DNA of 64,000 nucleotides from Clostridiales bacterium Firm_13 (GTDB lineage Bacteria; Bacillota; Clostridia; Saccharofermentanales; Saccharofermentanaceae): NCBI GenBank assembly GCA_001603035.1, contig LVAS01000059.1, positions 1 to 64,000 of the forward strand, read 5' to 3'. Shown piece by piece: positions 16,789 to 26,870 of this stretch (position 1 is its first letter; each line of letters starts with the position of its first letter). The notes under the pieces were generated by a model. It saw only the letters and a program-made list of their open reading frames with translations, ran no database searches and was not told where the DNA came from. The position numbers and the translations under genes were made by a program.

Positions 16789-19700
16789 CTACATGAATGA
16801 AAAGAGATCAATCTGTGATGAATCCGGTAAGTGGTCGAGACAGCCGGTCGAGATCAGCTTGGCAAGCGCGGTCGGGCCAATCCCGCTTTTTCTTTGCAGA
16901 TCCTCCCTTGTCTTAAATATGCCGTGCTGGGCGCGCGCCTCGCAGATTGATGTCGCGATCGCGGCGCTGATCGTAGGGATCGAGCAAAGCGGCGGCAAAA
17001 TCTTTCCCGGAGCAACTTTCGTAAAACGCGTCGCATCGGAAGAATCGATGTCGTAAGGAAGAAACGAGATGCCTCTTGCGTACATTTCCTCAACAAGTTC
17101 ACAGAGATAGTATTCCGACTTTTCATTCGGTTTACGCGTCACAAATCCATCATATAATTCTTTTCGGCGTGCGATAACTCGTTCTACGCCGTGGCAAAGA
17201 TAGTCTCCGTCGAATTCATCGACCGCGCGAATCGTAAAAAACGCGCAGTAATACTCCTCGGGATAATAGACCTTGAACCAGGCAATTCGGAGCGACGAGA
17301 TCGAATACGCCGCCGCATGGGCTTTGGGGAACATGTATTTGATCTTTTTACAGGAATCAATATACCAATCCGGGACGTTATGTTCGCGCATTAACGCCTC
17401 GTGCTCGGCGGAAAGCCCTTTCCCTTTACGGACTTTCTCCATAATGTCGAAAGATGACTTATTCGGGAGCCCCCAATAGATCAGCTGCGTCATAATCCCG
17501 TCGCGGCAGCCGATAACCGTCTTCAGTGTACACGTGTTATTGCGAATCAACTCCTGCGCGTTCCCTTTCCATACGTCCGTCCCGTGCGAGAGTCCCATAA
17601 GCTGAACGAGATCATAGAACGATGACGGCTTAGCCTCCGCTATCATGTCGCGGGCCATAAAAGTACCCATTTCGGAAAGGCCGAGCGTCCCGCTCTTGGC
17701 GTCGGTCGCCGTCGGCGGGAATCCAAGCGCGTCGGTCGTATGGAAAAGGCTCATCACCTTCTCGTCCGGGATCGGAATTGTACGGACATCCACACCCGTG
17801 AGATCACTCAGCATTCGAAGCATCGTCGGATCATAGTGACCCAGGATATCAAGCTTCAATATGGTGTCGTGCATCGCGTTAAAGTCGAAATGTGTCGTCG
17901 TCGTGCCGCAGTTCATCTTATTCGCCGGATGTTGGACCGGCGTGAATTCATAAACGTCCATCTCTTTCGGAACGACAACGATTCCGCCCGGATGCTGGCC
18001 CGTGGTTCTCTTGACCCCGATAAGTCCGAGAGAGCGGCGTCTTAACTCCGCCTTACTGACCGATTCGAGTGTCTTTTCCTGAATCTTCTGGACGACGGCG
18101 ATCGCATTCTGTTCGGCAAAGCAGGAGATTGTCCCGGCACGAAAAGTGTGGCTCTCTCCGAACAACTCGGCCACATACCTGTGCGCCTTGGACTGATACT
18201 CGTTCGAGAAATTGAGGTCGATATCCGGTTGCTTATCTCCGAAAAATCCAAGAAATGTCTCGAACGGAATATCCTGCCCGTCGCTTCGCATTCTTGTTCC
18301 GCACTCCGGACAATCGCGAGGCGGGAGATCATACCCGGAGCCGTACACCCCCGATTCGTCGAAAATCGCGTAATGACATGCGGGACACAGATAATGTGGA
18401 GGCAAAGGATTGACCTCGGATATGCCGCAGAAGGTCGCGACCAAAGACGAACCGACCGAGCCTCGCGACCCGACAATATATCCGTCTTCGTTGGATTTCT
18501 TGACGAGTCGGTACGCGATATAGTACATAATCGCAAACCCGTTGCCGATGATGGATGCGAGTTCCTTTTCGACGCGTGCCTTGACAAGCGGATGAACCTC
18601 GCCGTTATGTTCGTACAGTACCGCGGCGGCCTGCCATGTCAAGTCGCGGATATCGTCTGCCGCCGTATCGATAATCGGCGGATACGTGCCGTCCGGGAAC
18701 GGTTTCAGGCCGGCTTGAATCCGATCCGCCACCGCATTCGTATTGGTGACGACCACCTCATATGCCTTGGCATCTCCGAGATATGAGAATTCCTCGAGCA
18801 TTTCCTCCGTTGTCCGGTAATAGAGATCGCTTTGCAGCTCGGCATCCTTATAGTCCATATCCATAAGGATATATTTGCGATATTCGCCTTCGCTCTTTTC
18901 GAAGAAATGCGCGTCGGTCGTCGCGCAGACGGGCTTATTGACCATCTGTCCCAGATCGACGATCAACCGGTTCAGATTCTCAAGATCCGCTGTCTCCGTG
19001 AGTCCGCTTTCCGGGTTGCGGAGATAAAAGGTATTATTTGAAAGCGGTTGAATCTCCAGATAATCGTACAAAGAAGTCATGTGCCGCAGGCCGTCGTCCC
19101 GAAGGATCGCCTCCTTGGCGTCCGGAAGCCGGCATCCGGCGGTCCGATAATCATCGAGAACTCTCGAAAAAATCTCACCTCTCTCGCACGCGCTTCCGAT
19201 AATCAGCCCCGCGTGATAATACCGGATCTCCGATTTGGGAATTCGCGGACGGTGCGAGTAAAACTCGGTATGCGATTCGGAAACCATACGATAGAGGTGA
19301 TATAGGCCAAGCGCGTTCTTCGCCAGAAAAATAATGTGACAGACACGTTGCTTACGCGATACAAGCGTGACTTTCTCAAGGCGCCCCGCAAGTTCGTTCC
19401 ACTCGCTCATCCGGCTGACACCGCGATCGCGAAGTGAAAGCGCAAGAAAATCACCGCTTCTTCCCGCATTGTCCAGAACAGTATCGCCGCTTCGCACGGG
19501 AATCGATACCGACTCTGCAGCACTGATAAGAGATACCCCCGCCATCTGCGGGTGAAGGAAGTGGAGAAGTTCCGACGTGTCGAGTGCGATCGGATTGAAC
19601 TTGACACGGTATCCGTTATGTTTCTCGATATCGACGGAGAACCCGACCGCCCGAAGAAAAGAAAGAGCAGTCAACACAGACTCTCCGCACACGGCGAGAT

Positions 19701-21441
19701 CGCCCAGAAACGCAGAAAGTGAGCGAACCGCATCAATCGCGGGCATTCCGGCCCCCGAGGCTTCCTTATCCGTCAGGTCGGAATCCGTCTCGCGAATCTC
19801 TGCGTAGAAAGAATCCGTCTCGCGATATCCGCCTTCTCCGTCGGGCGAATAACGAATCGCCCCGATTGCTGTGATGGTATCGCGCTCCGGATCGGGTCCT
19901 GTTGTGCCGACAGACAGCGCGGCAAATCCGTTTACGGACAGATTGTCACTTCCTTTGTCATCCTCCCGCAGTTGTTCGTTATAATCCGGCGCGTGATATG
20001 CGATAACAGGGCCGTCGTCAATGAGGTACCCTTCCATTCCGAGGATTGCCTTGAACGGTGTCGCTCTGCCTTTGTTGATCCTTTTATATGCTTCGACGGC
20101 ATCGGGGAATCCCTGTACGACACCGTGATCGGTAATCGCGCACGCGTTGTGACCCATTCTCGCCGCTTCGGTAAAAAGACGGTCAACATCGATTACGGCA
20201 TCCTTTTCGCTCATCTTGGAGTGGCAATGAAGTTCAACTCTGGGATGCGGCGCCGTGTCAACCCGCTTCGGCGGCTCATCCGCTTCCATCACACCTTCCA
20301 CGGTCGCCTGCAAATCCCGCGTATAACGGGCGTCAAATACGACGGAAGCCTGAAATCTCGCGTATCCCCCCTTACGAAAACGCTCTTCGAACGCATCGGC
20401 ATCGGCAGGGTTCATGAAGTAAACGCACGCGACACAGGCGGTGGCGTCCGTAACGTAAAAGTTGACGCGAACCTTATTCCCCGCTTTTGTCAGATTCAGT
20501 TCCGTTATTTCGACATAGCCGTCGAAAAGCGCAAGCCCGGTATCCGAATTCAGTTCATGAATACGAAAAACAGGAAGCGTCGGGTTGATCTTCCCCCAGA
20601 GGACTCCCTCTTGTCTGGGTTTTCTCGTATACGAGATATTCTTGTCGCGAGTCGCTTCCTTCGCCTTATAGGCCCAGGAATCCGGCGCCAAAGTTGCGTC
20701 CGAAGATCCGGCGGCGGAAGATCCGGCCGAATTAGCGGCGCGGGCACCCGTACCGGAGGTGTCGGGCGCATCTGTCTTTTTTCGCGGTTTGGATTGGTTC
20801 CGTGTGTCGGATACCGGCGGAACCTTCTGCGAAACATCCGGATTGTCTCGAACGAACTCCTCGCTTCGCTTCGCGGCCTCTGCCGCCTCTTTTCTTAACG
20901 TGTCCTCAAAATTCGATATGTAATTCTTCCCTCGCACGCTATGTCCGTCGAGAGGGGATTCTATGGATATCGGGCACTGGATCTCAATATATCGGTCCAT
21001 AAACGAAGCCGCGCTGTCCAGAAATTCTCTTTCCAGACTCTCGTCGATCGGCATGTGCAGACGCCCTTTGAGCGCATCGCCTTCGCAAAGGAAGTCCGTC
21101 AGTTCGAGAAGCGTTCCGAAAAGCGGATTTTCTCTTCGAAGCGCAAACCCGATCCATGGCAGAAGCGGGTATATCAGATTGGCTCGTTCGCCGTCTCTGT
21201 CGGGAAAGCCTGACAAGGAAAGACGGACGTGGCGGATTGACAGCGCACTTCGGATCGCCGACTCAAGCGCGATCAACTTATCGCCGTTCGGTATCGCTCC
21301 GTCCAGATCTAGGTCCAGTTCCAAACCTCCCGCTTGCGCGTCGGTTCGAATCCCGCGCACACGCGCAGGGATTCGTCCGGCGACACGAAGAAGATCCGGA
21401 TCGGACGTAAAAGATTCCACAAAAGATGTAAGAGTAATCAT
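16789..21441 (-). CDS. polC: DNA polymerase III alpha subunit, PolC type, with a degenerate exonuclease domain
   Basis: Main replicative polymerase of Firmicutes, 1550 aa. Domains in order: N-terminal domain; a Ser/Ala-rich linker (about 205-260); OB fold (about 280-390); PHP with HCHSKMSEKDA and ITDHG (about 400-490); exonuclease region (about 505-690); second PHP part to about 850; polymerase core with GSRGSVGSSLVA, a CPAC/CPEC zinc site and PDIDLNFS; C-terminal helix-hairpin-helix region. The exonuclease signature, normally FDVETTG, reads ALSVGTTG (508-515), and the later catalytic Asp and His positions are also replaced. Proofreading by this domain is therefore probably absent. ispG overlaps by 4 nt upstream. 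Confidence 0.97.
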   Translation of the reverse strand: MITLTSFVESFTSDPDLLRVAGRIPARVRGIRTDAQAGGLELDLDLDGAIPNGDKLIALESAIRSALSIRHVRLSLSGFPDRDGERANLIYPLLPWIGFALRRENPLFGTLLELTDFLCEGDALKGRLHMPIDESLEREFLDSAASFMDRYIEIQCPISIESPLDGHSVRGKNYISNFEDTLRKEAAEAAKRSEEFVRDNPDVSQKVPPVSDTRNQSKPRKKTDAPDTSGTGARAANSAGSSAAGSSDATLAPDSWAYKAKEATRDKNISYTRKPRQEGVLWGKINPTLPVFRIHELNSDTGLALFDGYVEITELNLTKAGNKVRVNFYVTDATACVACVYFMNPADADAFEERFRKGGYARFQASVVFDARYTRDLQATVEGVMEADEPPKRVDTAPHPRVELHCHSKMSEKDAVIDVDRLFTEAARMGHNACAITDHGVVQGFPDAVEAYKRINKGRATPFKAILGMEGYLIDDGPVIAYHAPDYNEQLREDDKGSDNLSVNGFAALSVGTTGPDPERDTITAIGAIRYSPDGEGGYRETDSFYAEIRETDSDLTDKEASGAGMPAIDAVRSLSAFLGDLAVCGESVLTALSFLRAVGFSVDIEKHNGYRVKFNPIALDTSELLHFLHPQMAGVSLISAAESVSIPVRSGDTVLDNAGRSGDFLALSLRDRGVSRMSEWNELAGRLEKVTLVSRKQRVCHIIFLAKNALGLYHLYRMVSESHTEFYSHRPRIPKSEIRYYHAGLIIGSACERGEIFSRVLDDYRTAGCRLPDAKEAILRDDGLRHMTSLYDYLEIQPLSNNTFYLRNPESGLTETADLENLNRLIVDLGQMVNKPVCATTDAHFFEKSEGEYRKYILMDMDYKDAELQSDLYYRTTEEMLEEFSYLGDAKAYEVVVTNTNAVADRIQAGLKPFPDGTYPPIIDTAADDIRDLTWQAAAVLYEHNGEVHPLVKARVEKELASIIGNGFAIMYYIAYRLVKKSNEDGYIVGSRGSVGSSLVATFCGISEVNPLPPHYLCPACHYAIFDESGVYGSGYDLPPRDCPECGTRMRSDGQDIPFETFLGFFGDKQPDIDLNFSNEYQSKAHRYVAELFGESHTFRAGTISCFAEQNAIAVVQKIQEKTLESVSKAELRRRSLGLIGVKRTTGQHPGGIVVVPKEMDVYEFTPVQHPANKMNCGTTTTHFDFNAMHDTILKLDILGHYDPTMLRMLSDLTGVDVRTIPIPDEKVMSLFHTTDALGFPPTATDAKSGTLGLSEMGTFMARDMIAEAKPSSFYDLVQLMGLSHGTDVWKGNAQELIRNNTCTLKTVIGCRDGIMTQLIYWGLPNKSSFDIMEKVRKGKGLSAEHEALMREHNVPDWYIDSCKKIKYMFPKAHAAAYSISSLRIAWFKVYYPEEYYCAFFTIRAVDEFDGDYLCHGVERVIARRKELYDGFVTRKPNEKSEYYLCELVEEMYARGISFLPYDIDSSDATRFTKVAPGKILPPLCSIPTISAAIATSICEARAQHGIFKTREDLQRKSGIGPTALAKLISTGCLDHLPDSSQIDLFSFM

Positions 21442-22526
21442 GCTTTGTCGTTCTTCTCCTCGGCTGACTTTTCTTCTCCGGCAAGGCGAATTTCGCGCAA
21501 GAATTCAGGTAACGCATCTTCGGGGGAGACTTTCCGGATCGGAATTCCCTTACGGAAGATCAAGTACTCGTTCTTTCCGCCCGCGATTCCGACATCCGAC
21601 TCTCTGGCCTCGCCCGGACCGTTAACTGCGCAGCCCATAACGGCGACGCGAAGCGAATACGGGAGGTCACGAACCGCCTCTTCCACCCTTTCGGCTAATT
21701 CGATCAGGGGAACCTCGGTGCGCCCGCAAGTTGGGCAGGATATCAATTCGATTCCGCCCGTTCGAAGAGAAAGAGCTCTCAGAATCGACTTTGCGGCGCG
21801 AACTTCCTCGACAGGATCTCCGGTCAAGGAAACTCGGATAGTATCTCCGATCCCCTCCGCCAAAAGTGTCCCGATTCCGACCGCCGAACGGATCACACCT
21901 TCTCGAATGGTACCGGCTTCCGTGACGCCTACATGAAGCGGATAATTCGTCTTTTCCGCAAGGAGTCGATAGCTCTCAATCGTAAGAAGCGGATCGGAGG
22001 ATTTAATGCTGACGACAATATCGTCAAAACGATTCTCTTCCAAAAGGTGTATCGCCTGCAAAGCCGATTCTGTCATCGCTTCTCGCGTGACTCCGCCGAA
22101 CTTCTGCAGAATTTCACCGGAAAGAGACCCCGAATTCACGCCGACGCGTATCGGAATCCCCCTTTCTTTCGCCGCATGGGATACGGCGGCGACGCGATCC
22201 GCTCCGCCTAAATTACCGGGATTAATTCGAATCTTGGCGGCTCCGCTTTGGATCGCCAAGAGCGCAAGCCGATAATCAAAATGAATATCGGCGACTACGG
22301 GAAGCGGAGATGCCTTAACAATTCGCTCAAGAGCGAGAGCCGCTTCCCGGTCGGGAATCGCAACTCTTGTAATATCGCACCCCTCCGCCGAGAGCGCCCG
22401 AATCTGCGTAAGCGTCGCCTCGACATCCCGTGTGTCCGTATTATTCATGGATTGTATGGCGATCGGAGCGCCGCCGCCGACAAATATCGAACCGACGCGA
22501 ACTCTCTTCGTGTTGTTTCTTCTCAT
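21438..22526 (-). CDS. ispG: 4-hydroxy-3-methylbut-2-enyl diphosphate synthase (MEP pathway)
   Basis: Iron-sulfur enzyme converting MEcPP to HMBPP in isoprenoid synthesis. It has the VGGGAPIAIQSMNNTDT start, RINPGNLGG, and the C-terminal 4Fe-4S cysteines in SCPTCGRTEV and VMGCAVNGPGEA. Frame extends to 22568, but the ATG at 22526 lies 5 nt after the rseP stop and gives 362 aa, the usual size. With dxr here and ispH at 54 kb, three MEP-pathway genes are in this window. Confidence 0.95.
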   Translation of the reverse strand: MRRNNTKRVRVGSIFVGGGAPIAIQSMNNTDTRDVEATLTQIRALSAEGCDITRVAIPDREAALALERIVKASPLPVVADIHFDYRLALLAIQSGAAKIRINPGNLGGADRVAAVSHAAKERGIPIRVGVNSGSLSGEILQKFGGVTREAMTESALQAIHLLEENRFDDIVVSIKSSDPLLTIESYRLLAEKTNYPLHVGVTEAGTIREGVIRSAVGIGTLLAEGIGDTIRVSLTGDPVEEVRAAKSILRALSLRTGGIELISCPTCGRTEVPLIELAERVEEAVRDLPYSLRVAVMGCAVNGPGEARESDVGIAGGKNEYLIFRKGIPIRKVSPEDALPEFLREIRLAGEEKSAEEKNDKA

Positions 22527-22530
22527 TTCA

Positions 22531-23838
22531 TTACCCCACAAGACGCAAAATATCGGAGGATAAGGCAAATATCGTCAGTGCGATCAAAACGCCGAATCCG
22601 ATAATATTCAGAACCTTTTCAGACTGAAGCGAAAGCTTCTTCCCTCGGATCATCTCGACAATCACGATGACCAAAGCATTCCCGTCCAGACCCGGCAACG
22701 GCAGCAAATTGGTAAACGCAAGTCCCACGGAAATGAACGCCGCCATCTGAAGCAGCGATTCCGCCTTAAGAGAATTGTCAACCTGCGGTGTCGCGACAAC
22801 GTCGTTCACCATCGTAACGATGCCGACCGGTCCCGAAACGACATTCTGCGGCGCTACCTTCCCGTTCACCATATCGCGAAGCGTCATTACGGTCACACGA
22901 ATGATTGAGACGGAATAAAGCGACGACTGCTTCACAAGTTCGAACGCCCCGCTCCCCGGCTGGAGAAGAATACCTCTCGGATTGACCGTGTCGACAAGCA
23001 TCGGCTTCATCGTGACATCCATTGCGGTTCCGTCGCGAACAATGGATACGGTTACGTCCGTATCCCCTTCATTCTGCAAAACATTCTTATACTCGGCGTC
23101 GAAGACCGAGACGCCGTTAACAGAAAGAATAGAGTCGCCCGGCTTAAGGACCGGGTTCCCGTCATTCTGACCTTCGTCAACGCTTATGATCGTCCAACCG
23201 CCGTTCGAATCTTTATCCCCTTCAACGCGAACTCCGAGCTGATAACGCTTTGTGATGTCGGGCGACAGCGTCACGTCATATTCGGTTCCGGTCGCAGCGG
23301 ACCGCAGCGTCAAACGCATCGGATCCGTGTTGGAAATCTCCGACGTAAAATAGAGTAAATCGAGATAGGTATAGACACGCGAATCATTTATTCGCACAAT
23401 CTCATCCCCGGTCGATGCGGCGGTTGCCGACATCTGCGTGGACGAATCAATGGTAGACAGGCGGGTTGAACCAAAACCGAATATGCCGAAAACAAGCATA
23501 AAGATCAAAATGCCGAGAACAAGATTCGTAATCGGTCCGGCGAGTGAAATCAGAAGGCGTTTCCATCGCGGTTCAAAGAGATAGGAATTCTCGGGCAATT
23601 GACCCGCCTCATCTTCGTCCAGTCCGGGAAACCGTACATAAGCGCCGAAAGGAATCAATCGGATGTGATAATCGACGCCCTTTCTGTTCCAATGAACGAG
23701 AGACGGACCGACAAAAACAGACAGTTCTTCCACCGTAACGCCGAGAAGGCGAGCCGCAAAAAAATGGCCGAGCTCATGCGCCGCCGCCAAAAGACCGAGT
23801 CCGAGGAGACTCACGATGATACTGATTACAATGCTCAT
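22531..23838 (-). CDS. rseP: RseP-type site-2 intramembrane zinc metalloprotease
   Basis: Intramembrane protease that cuts anti-sigma factors or signal-peptide remnants. The HELGH zinc motif is in the first membrane segment, a single PDZ domain lies at about residues 200-290, and NLLPLPGLDGN supplies the third zinc ligand near the C-terminus. The ATG at 23838 has GGGAG upstream and removes a non-homologous extension; 435 aa. Between dxr and ispG, its usual neighbours. Confidence 0.93.
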   Translation of the reverse strand: MSIVISIIVSLLGLGLLAAAHELGHFFAARLLGVTVEELSVFVGPSLVHWNRKGVDYHIRLIPFGAYVRFPGLDEDEAGQLPENSYLFEPRWKRLLISLAGPITNLVLGILIFMLVFGIFGFGSTRLSTIDSSTQMSATAASTGDEIVRINDSRVYTYLDLLYFTSEISNTDPMRLTLRSAATGTEYDVTLSPDITKRYQLGVRVEGDKDSNGGWTIISVDEGQNDGNPVLKPGDSILSVNGVSVFDAEYKNVLQNEGDTDVTVSIVRDGTAMDVTMKPMLVDTVNPRGILLQPGSGAFELVKQSSLYSVSIIRVTVMTLRDMVNGKVAPQNVVSGPVGIVTMVNDVVATPQVDNSLKAESLLQMAAFISVGLAFTNLLPLPGLDGNALVIVIVEMIRGKKLSLQSEKVLNIIGFGVLIALTIFALSSDILRLVG

Positions 23839-23926
23839 TTTATTCTCCCATGTCGTCCGGAAAACCAGAATAGATTCAGTGTATACCAAAGTCACACAAA
23901 AAGTGAAAACACAATGTTACAAAGAA

Positions 23927-25099
23927 TCAGGAAATCGAAGAAAGATATTCGCGCACAAAATGACGCGCCGAAGTATCCAGCCGCAAAATGTCTTCCAAAG
24001 AAACGTCTTTAAGAATTCCTTCGCGTTCGTGCGCCTCCATGCAGAGTCGAACGCTCTCCGCGATCCCGGTAAAAGGAATTCGACCGGCAAGGAAGGCGGC
24101 GACCGCCTCCTCATTCGCCGAATTCATCACGGCGGGTAGTGATCCGCCGACGCGGCCCGCATGATAGGCGTACGTAAGGAGCGGAAATACACGCTCGTCA
24201 CACGGTTCAAAATGGAGATCGGAGGCGTCTTTTGCAAACGGATCAAAAGGTTCCGCGAGTATCGGCCCTCGGTTCGGATAATTCAGCGCAATCTCGATCG
24301 GAAGGATCATACTCGGCCGCCCCATTTGTGCGAGAACGGATCCGTCCTTCAAACGAACCATCGAGTGCACGATGCTTTGCGGATGAACGACGACCGTGAT
24401 CTGATCGACGGGAATCCCGAATAACCAGGACGCCTCGATCACCTCGAGACCCTTGTTCATCATAGAAGCCGAATCGATCGTAATCTTGCCGCCCATACTC
24501 CAAGTCGGATGTTTGAGTGCGTCATCCACTGTAACCCGGTTGAGTTGCTCCGCGGTGAATCCGCGAAAAGGACCTCCCGATGCGGTGAGCAGAATGCGCT
24601 CTAGGCTTCCTTCAGGCTGTCCCCAAAGGCACTGCCAAATGGCAGAGTGTTCACTGTCCACCGGGAGGAGTGCGACTCCCTTCCGACGAACGGCGTTCAT
24701 CACGATTGAGCCGCCCGCGACAAGTGTCTCCTTATTGGCGAGAGCGATATCCTTACCGGCTTCGATTGCCGAGAGCACGGGGATAAGACCGCGAACACCC
24801 ACCATCGCCGCGACGACAATATTAGAGGAGGGCCAAGTCGCGCAAAGAAGGAGTCCCTCCTCCCCGTAAACGACGCGCGTCGGCAAACCACGGAGCCCCT
24901 CCCGAACAGTCGGGACATCAGATTCCCTTTGCACGGAGACAATCTCCGGGACAAATTCCCTTGCCTGACGAATCAGGTCGTCGATTCGTGTGCCGCAGCT
25001 GAGCGTCGCCACACGGTAGTCTTCGGGGCAAGCGCGGCACACGGCCAGCGTCTGCGTTCCGATCGAACCGGTTGAACCGAGAATTGAAAGTACTTTCAT
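23927..25099 (-). CDS. dxr: 1-deoxy-D-xylulose 5-phosphate reductoisomerase
   Basis: First committed step of the MEP isoprenoid pathway, NADPH-dependent. N-terminal nucleotide motif LGSTGSIGTQTL; catalytic region ALANKETLVAGG, LPVDSEHSAIWQCL and SASGGPF-type block (TASGGPFRG); metal ligands in MNKGLEVIEA. 390 aa, normal. It follows cdsA by 4 nt in the rpsB-polC series. Confidence 0.96.
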   Translation of the reverse strand: MKVLSILGSTGSIGTQTLAVCRACPEDYRVATLSCGTRIDDLIRQAREFVPEIVSVQRESDVPTVREGLRGLPTRVVYGEEGLLLCATWPSSNIVVAAMVGVRGLIPVLSAIEAGKDIALANKETLVAGGSIVMNAVRRKGVALLPVDSEHSAIWQCLWGQPEGSLERILLTASGGPFRGFTAEQLNRVTVDDALKHPTWSMGGKITIDSASMMNKGLEVIEASWLFGIPVDQITVVVHPQSIVHSMVRLKDGSVLAQMGRPSMILPIEIALNYPNRGPILAEPFDPFAKDASDLHFEPCDERVFPLLTYAYHAGRVGGSLPAVMNSANEEAVAAFLAGRIPFTGIAESVRLCMEAHEREGILKDVSLEDILRLDTSARHFVREYLSSIS

Positions 25100-25103
25100 C
25101 GTC

Positions 25104-25955
25104 TTATCCCAGGATCAAGGCAAGCGCGAACGCGGCGGGTAAAGTAAAGAAAGCGCTGTCAAATCGGTCGAGAATCCCTCCGTGTCCGGGCAGAATCTTG
25201 CCGAAATCCTTAATCCCGGCCCATCTCTTAATCGCGGAAGCCATCCAGTCTCCCAGTTGAGACAGGACAGACATCGCGCCGCCCGTGAAAGCGCCGAAAA
25301 GAAGAAGTGCCGGAAGGCCGACTTTATTGCCGACAAGCGGTTGGATAAAAAGGAAGAAAAACAGAGCCGTAATCAGCATGCTGCCGACGACACCCCCGGC
25401 ACAACCTTCCCATGTCTTTTTGGGACTGATGTGCGGAACAATCTTATGTTTTCCGATCAGAGAACCCGAAAAATAAGCAAACACATCGGAAACCCAAGGG
25501 GTAATGAGACCGATCGCAAGAAAATACCAGCCGCTCCGGAAATAGAGCGAGGTGATGTTCGCACACGCGATCGGAAAAGATACATAAAGGAAAATCCCCG
25601 CCGTCGCAATCCCGTCGGCAAAGGCGTCTTCTCCGTCGCGTCGCAAAGGCAGAAAAATGACGGACAGCATCGCCAACATCAACGCGGAAAGCGAGTACAC
25701 GGCGGCCGCCGCGACAGCCGTAGTAAGAAACGGGCGCAGAATCACGGGCAATACCGAAAGAAAAGCGCCGGCTGCGCACAGAAAGCGCCCCGGCCGAAGA
25801 CGCTTCGCCTGAACACAACGGATCATCTCAAAGGTAGCGATCGCGCAGACAAGAATCCAAAGCGCAACCAGAAATCCGGGGAAGAAAAAACCGGGGACAA
25901 AGAACAGCAGAATCGCAACTGTAAACAAAATTCCGGTAATGACACGTTGTTTCAT
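25104..25955 (-). CDS. cdsA: Phosphatidate cytidylyltransferase
   Basis: Makes CDP-diacylglycerol from phosphatidic acid and CTP in the membrane. The hydrophobic protein has about seven membrane segments and the CdsA signature near the C-terminus, SPKKTWEGCAGGVVGS followed by GDWMASAIKRWAGIKDFG and LPGHGGILDRFDS. The ATG at 25955 is preceded by GGAGGG, giving 283 aa; the longer frame lacks a ribosome-binding site. Downstream of uppS. Confidence 0.94.
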   Translation of the reverse strand: MKQRVITGILFTVAILLFFVPGFFFPGFLVALWILVCAIATFEMIRCVQAKRLRPGRFLCAAGAFLSVLPVILRPFLTTAVAAAAVYSLSALMLAMLSVIFLPLRRDGEDAFADGIATAGIFLYVSFPIACANITSLYFRSGWYFLAIGLITPWVSDVFAYFSGSLIGKHKIVPHISPKKTWEGCAGGVVGSMLITALFFFLFIQPLVGNKVGLPALLLFGAFTGGAMSVLSQLGDWMASAIKRWAGIKDFGKILPGHGGILDRFDSAFFTLPAAFALALILG

Positions 25956-26008
25956 ATTCCCTCCGAGAAGCGGACGCAAGAAAACGTCCGATCATTATTC
26001 AGAATCCG

Positions 26009-26815
26009 TTAAGACCGCCGCGGTTTGGTCAAGCCACCGAAACGGCGATCCCGGCGACCAAATTGTCGAAATGCCTCCGTGAGTTCATCAAATCCGAAAT
26101 CCGGCCACAGAACATCCGAGACCCAGAATTCGGAATATGCCGATTCCCATAGAAGAAAATTGGACAATCGCTGCTCTCCGCTCGGGCGAATAATCAGATC
26201 GGGATCCGGTACATCGGGAAGATAGAGCTTACTCGAGATCATATCTTCGGTGATGTCGGACGAACGGATAACGCCCTTTTCAATCTCGAGCGCAACCGCT
26301 TGAACCGCCTGACGAATTTCGCGTCTTCCGCCGTAGTTCATCGCGATGATAAGGTCCATACGCGTCCGGTGGAGTGAATTGGCCTCGGCTTCTTCGCAGA
26401 CGGCGCGAATTCTTTCGGGAAGCGCCGCAATGTCTCCGGAGAAACGCACACGGATCCCTTCCTTCTCCAACTCCGGGTCATACCGGCTGAAGAACTCAAC
26501 AAACAGGTCCATCAGCGCGTGAACTTCATCGTCGGGTCTGGACCAGTTCTCCGTCGAAAACGCATATACTGTCAAATACCGAACGCCGTAAAATCCGCAG
26601 TTGCGACAGAGTTCCTTCAAATTCTCCGCACCGGCGCGATGGCCTGCGGTACGGGGAAGGTTCCTCTTCTCGGCCCATCTTCCGTTCCCGTCCATAATGA
26701 CGGCCAGATGTGTCGGAATCGTGAGATCCGGGTCCTCGGCAGTCGCTTCACGCCTGCGGTTCTTCTTCCCGAGCAGCAGAGATAGCGCCCGGAAATTGGA
26801 TTTGAAAGTACTCAT
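26009..26815 (-). CDS. uppS: Undecaprenyl diphosphate synthase
   Basis: Cis-prenyltransferase producing the C55 lipid carrier for peptidoglycan. Motifs: HLAVIMDGNGRWAEKR (catalytic Asp), HRAGAENLKEL, LTVYAFSTENWSRP, and C-terminal DLIIRPSGEQRLSNFLLWES. 268 aa; the first 30 residues are a basic extension. It links the isoprenoid genes dxr, ispG and ispH in this window with wall synthesis. Confidence 0.95.
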   Translation of the reverse strand: MSTFKSNFRALSLLLGKKNRRREATAEDPDLTIPTHLAVIMDGNGRWAEKRNLPRTAGHRAGAENLKELCRNCGFYGVRYLTVYAFSTENWSRPDDEVHALMDLFVEFFSRYDPELEKEGIRVRFSGDIAALPERIRAVCEEAEANSLHRTRMDLIIAMNYGGRREIRQAVQAVALEIEKGVIRSSDITEDMISSKLYLPDVPDPDLIIRPSGEQRLSNFLLWESAYSEFWVSDVLWPDFGFDELTEAFRQFGRRDRRFGGLTKPRRS

Positions 26816-26870
26816 CTCCCACTCCTCATAAGTCGGTCGTATTGATCGAAACGAAAACGGAACCCCCGGA

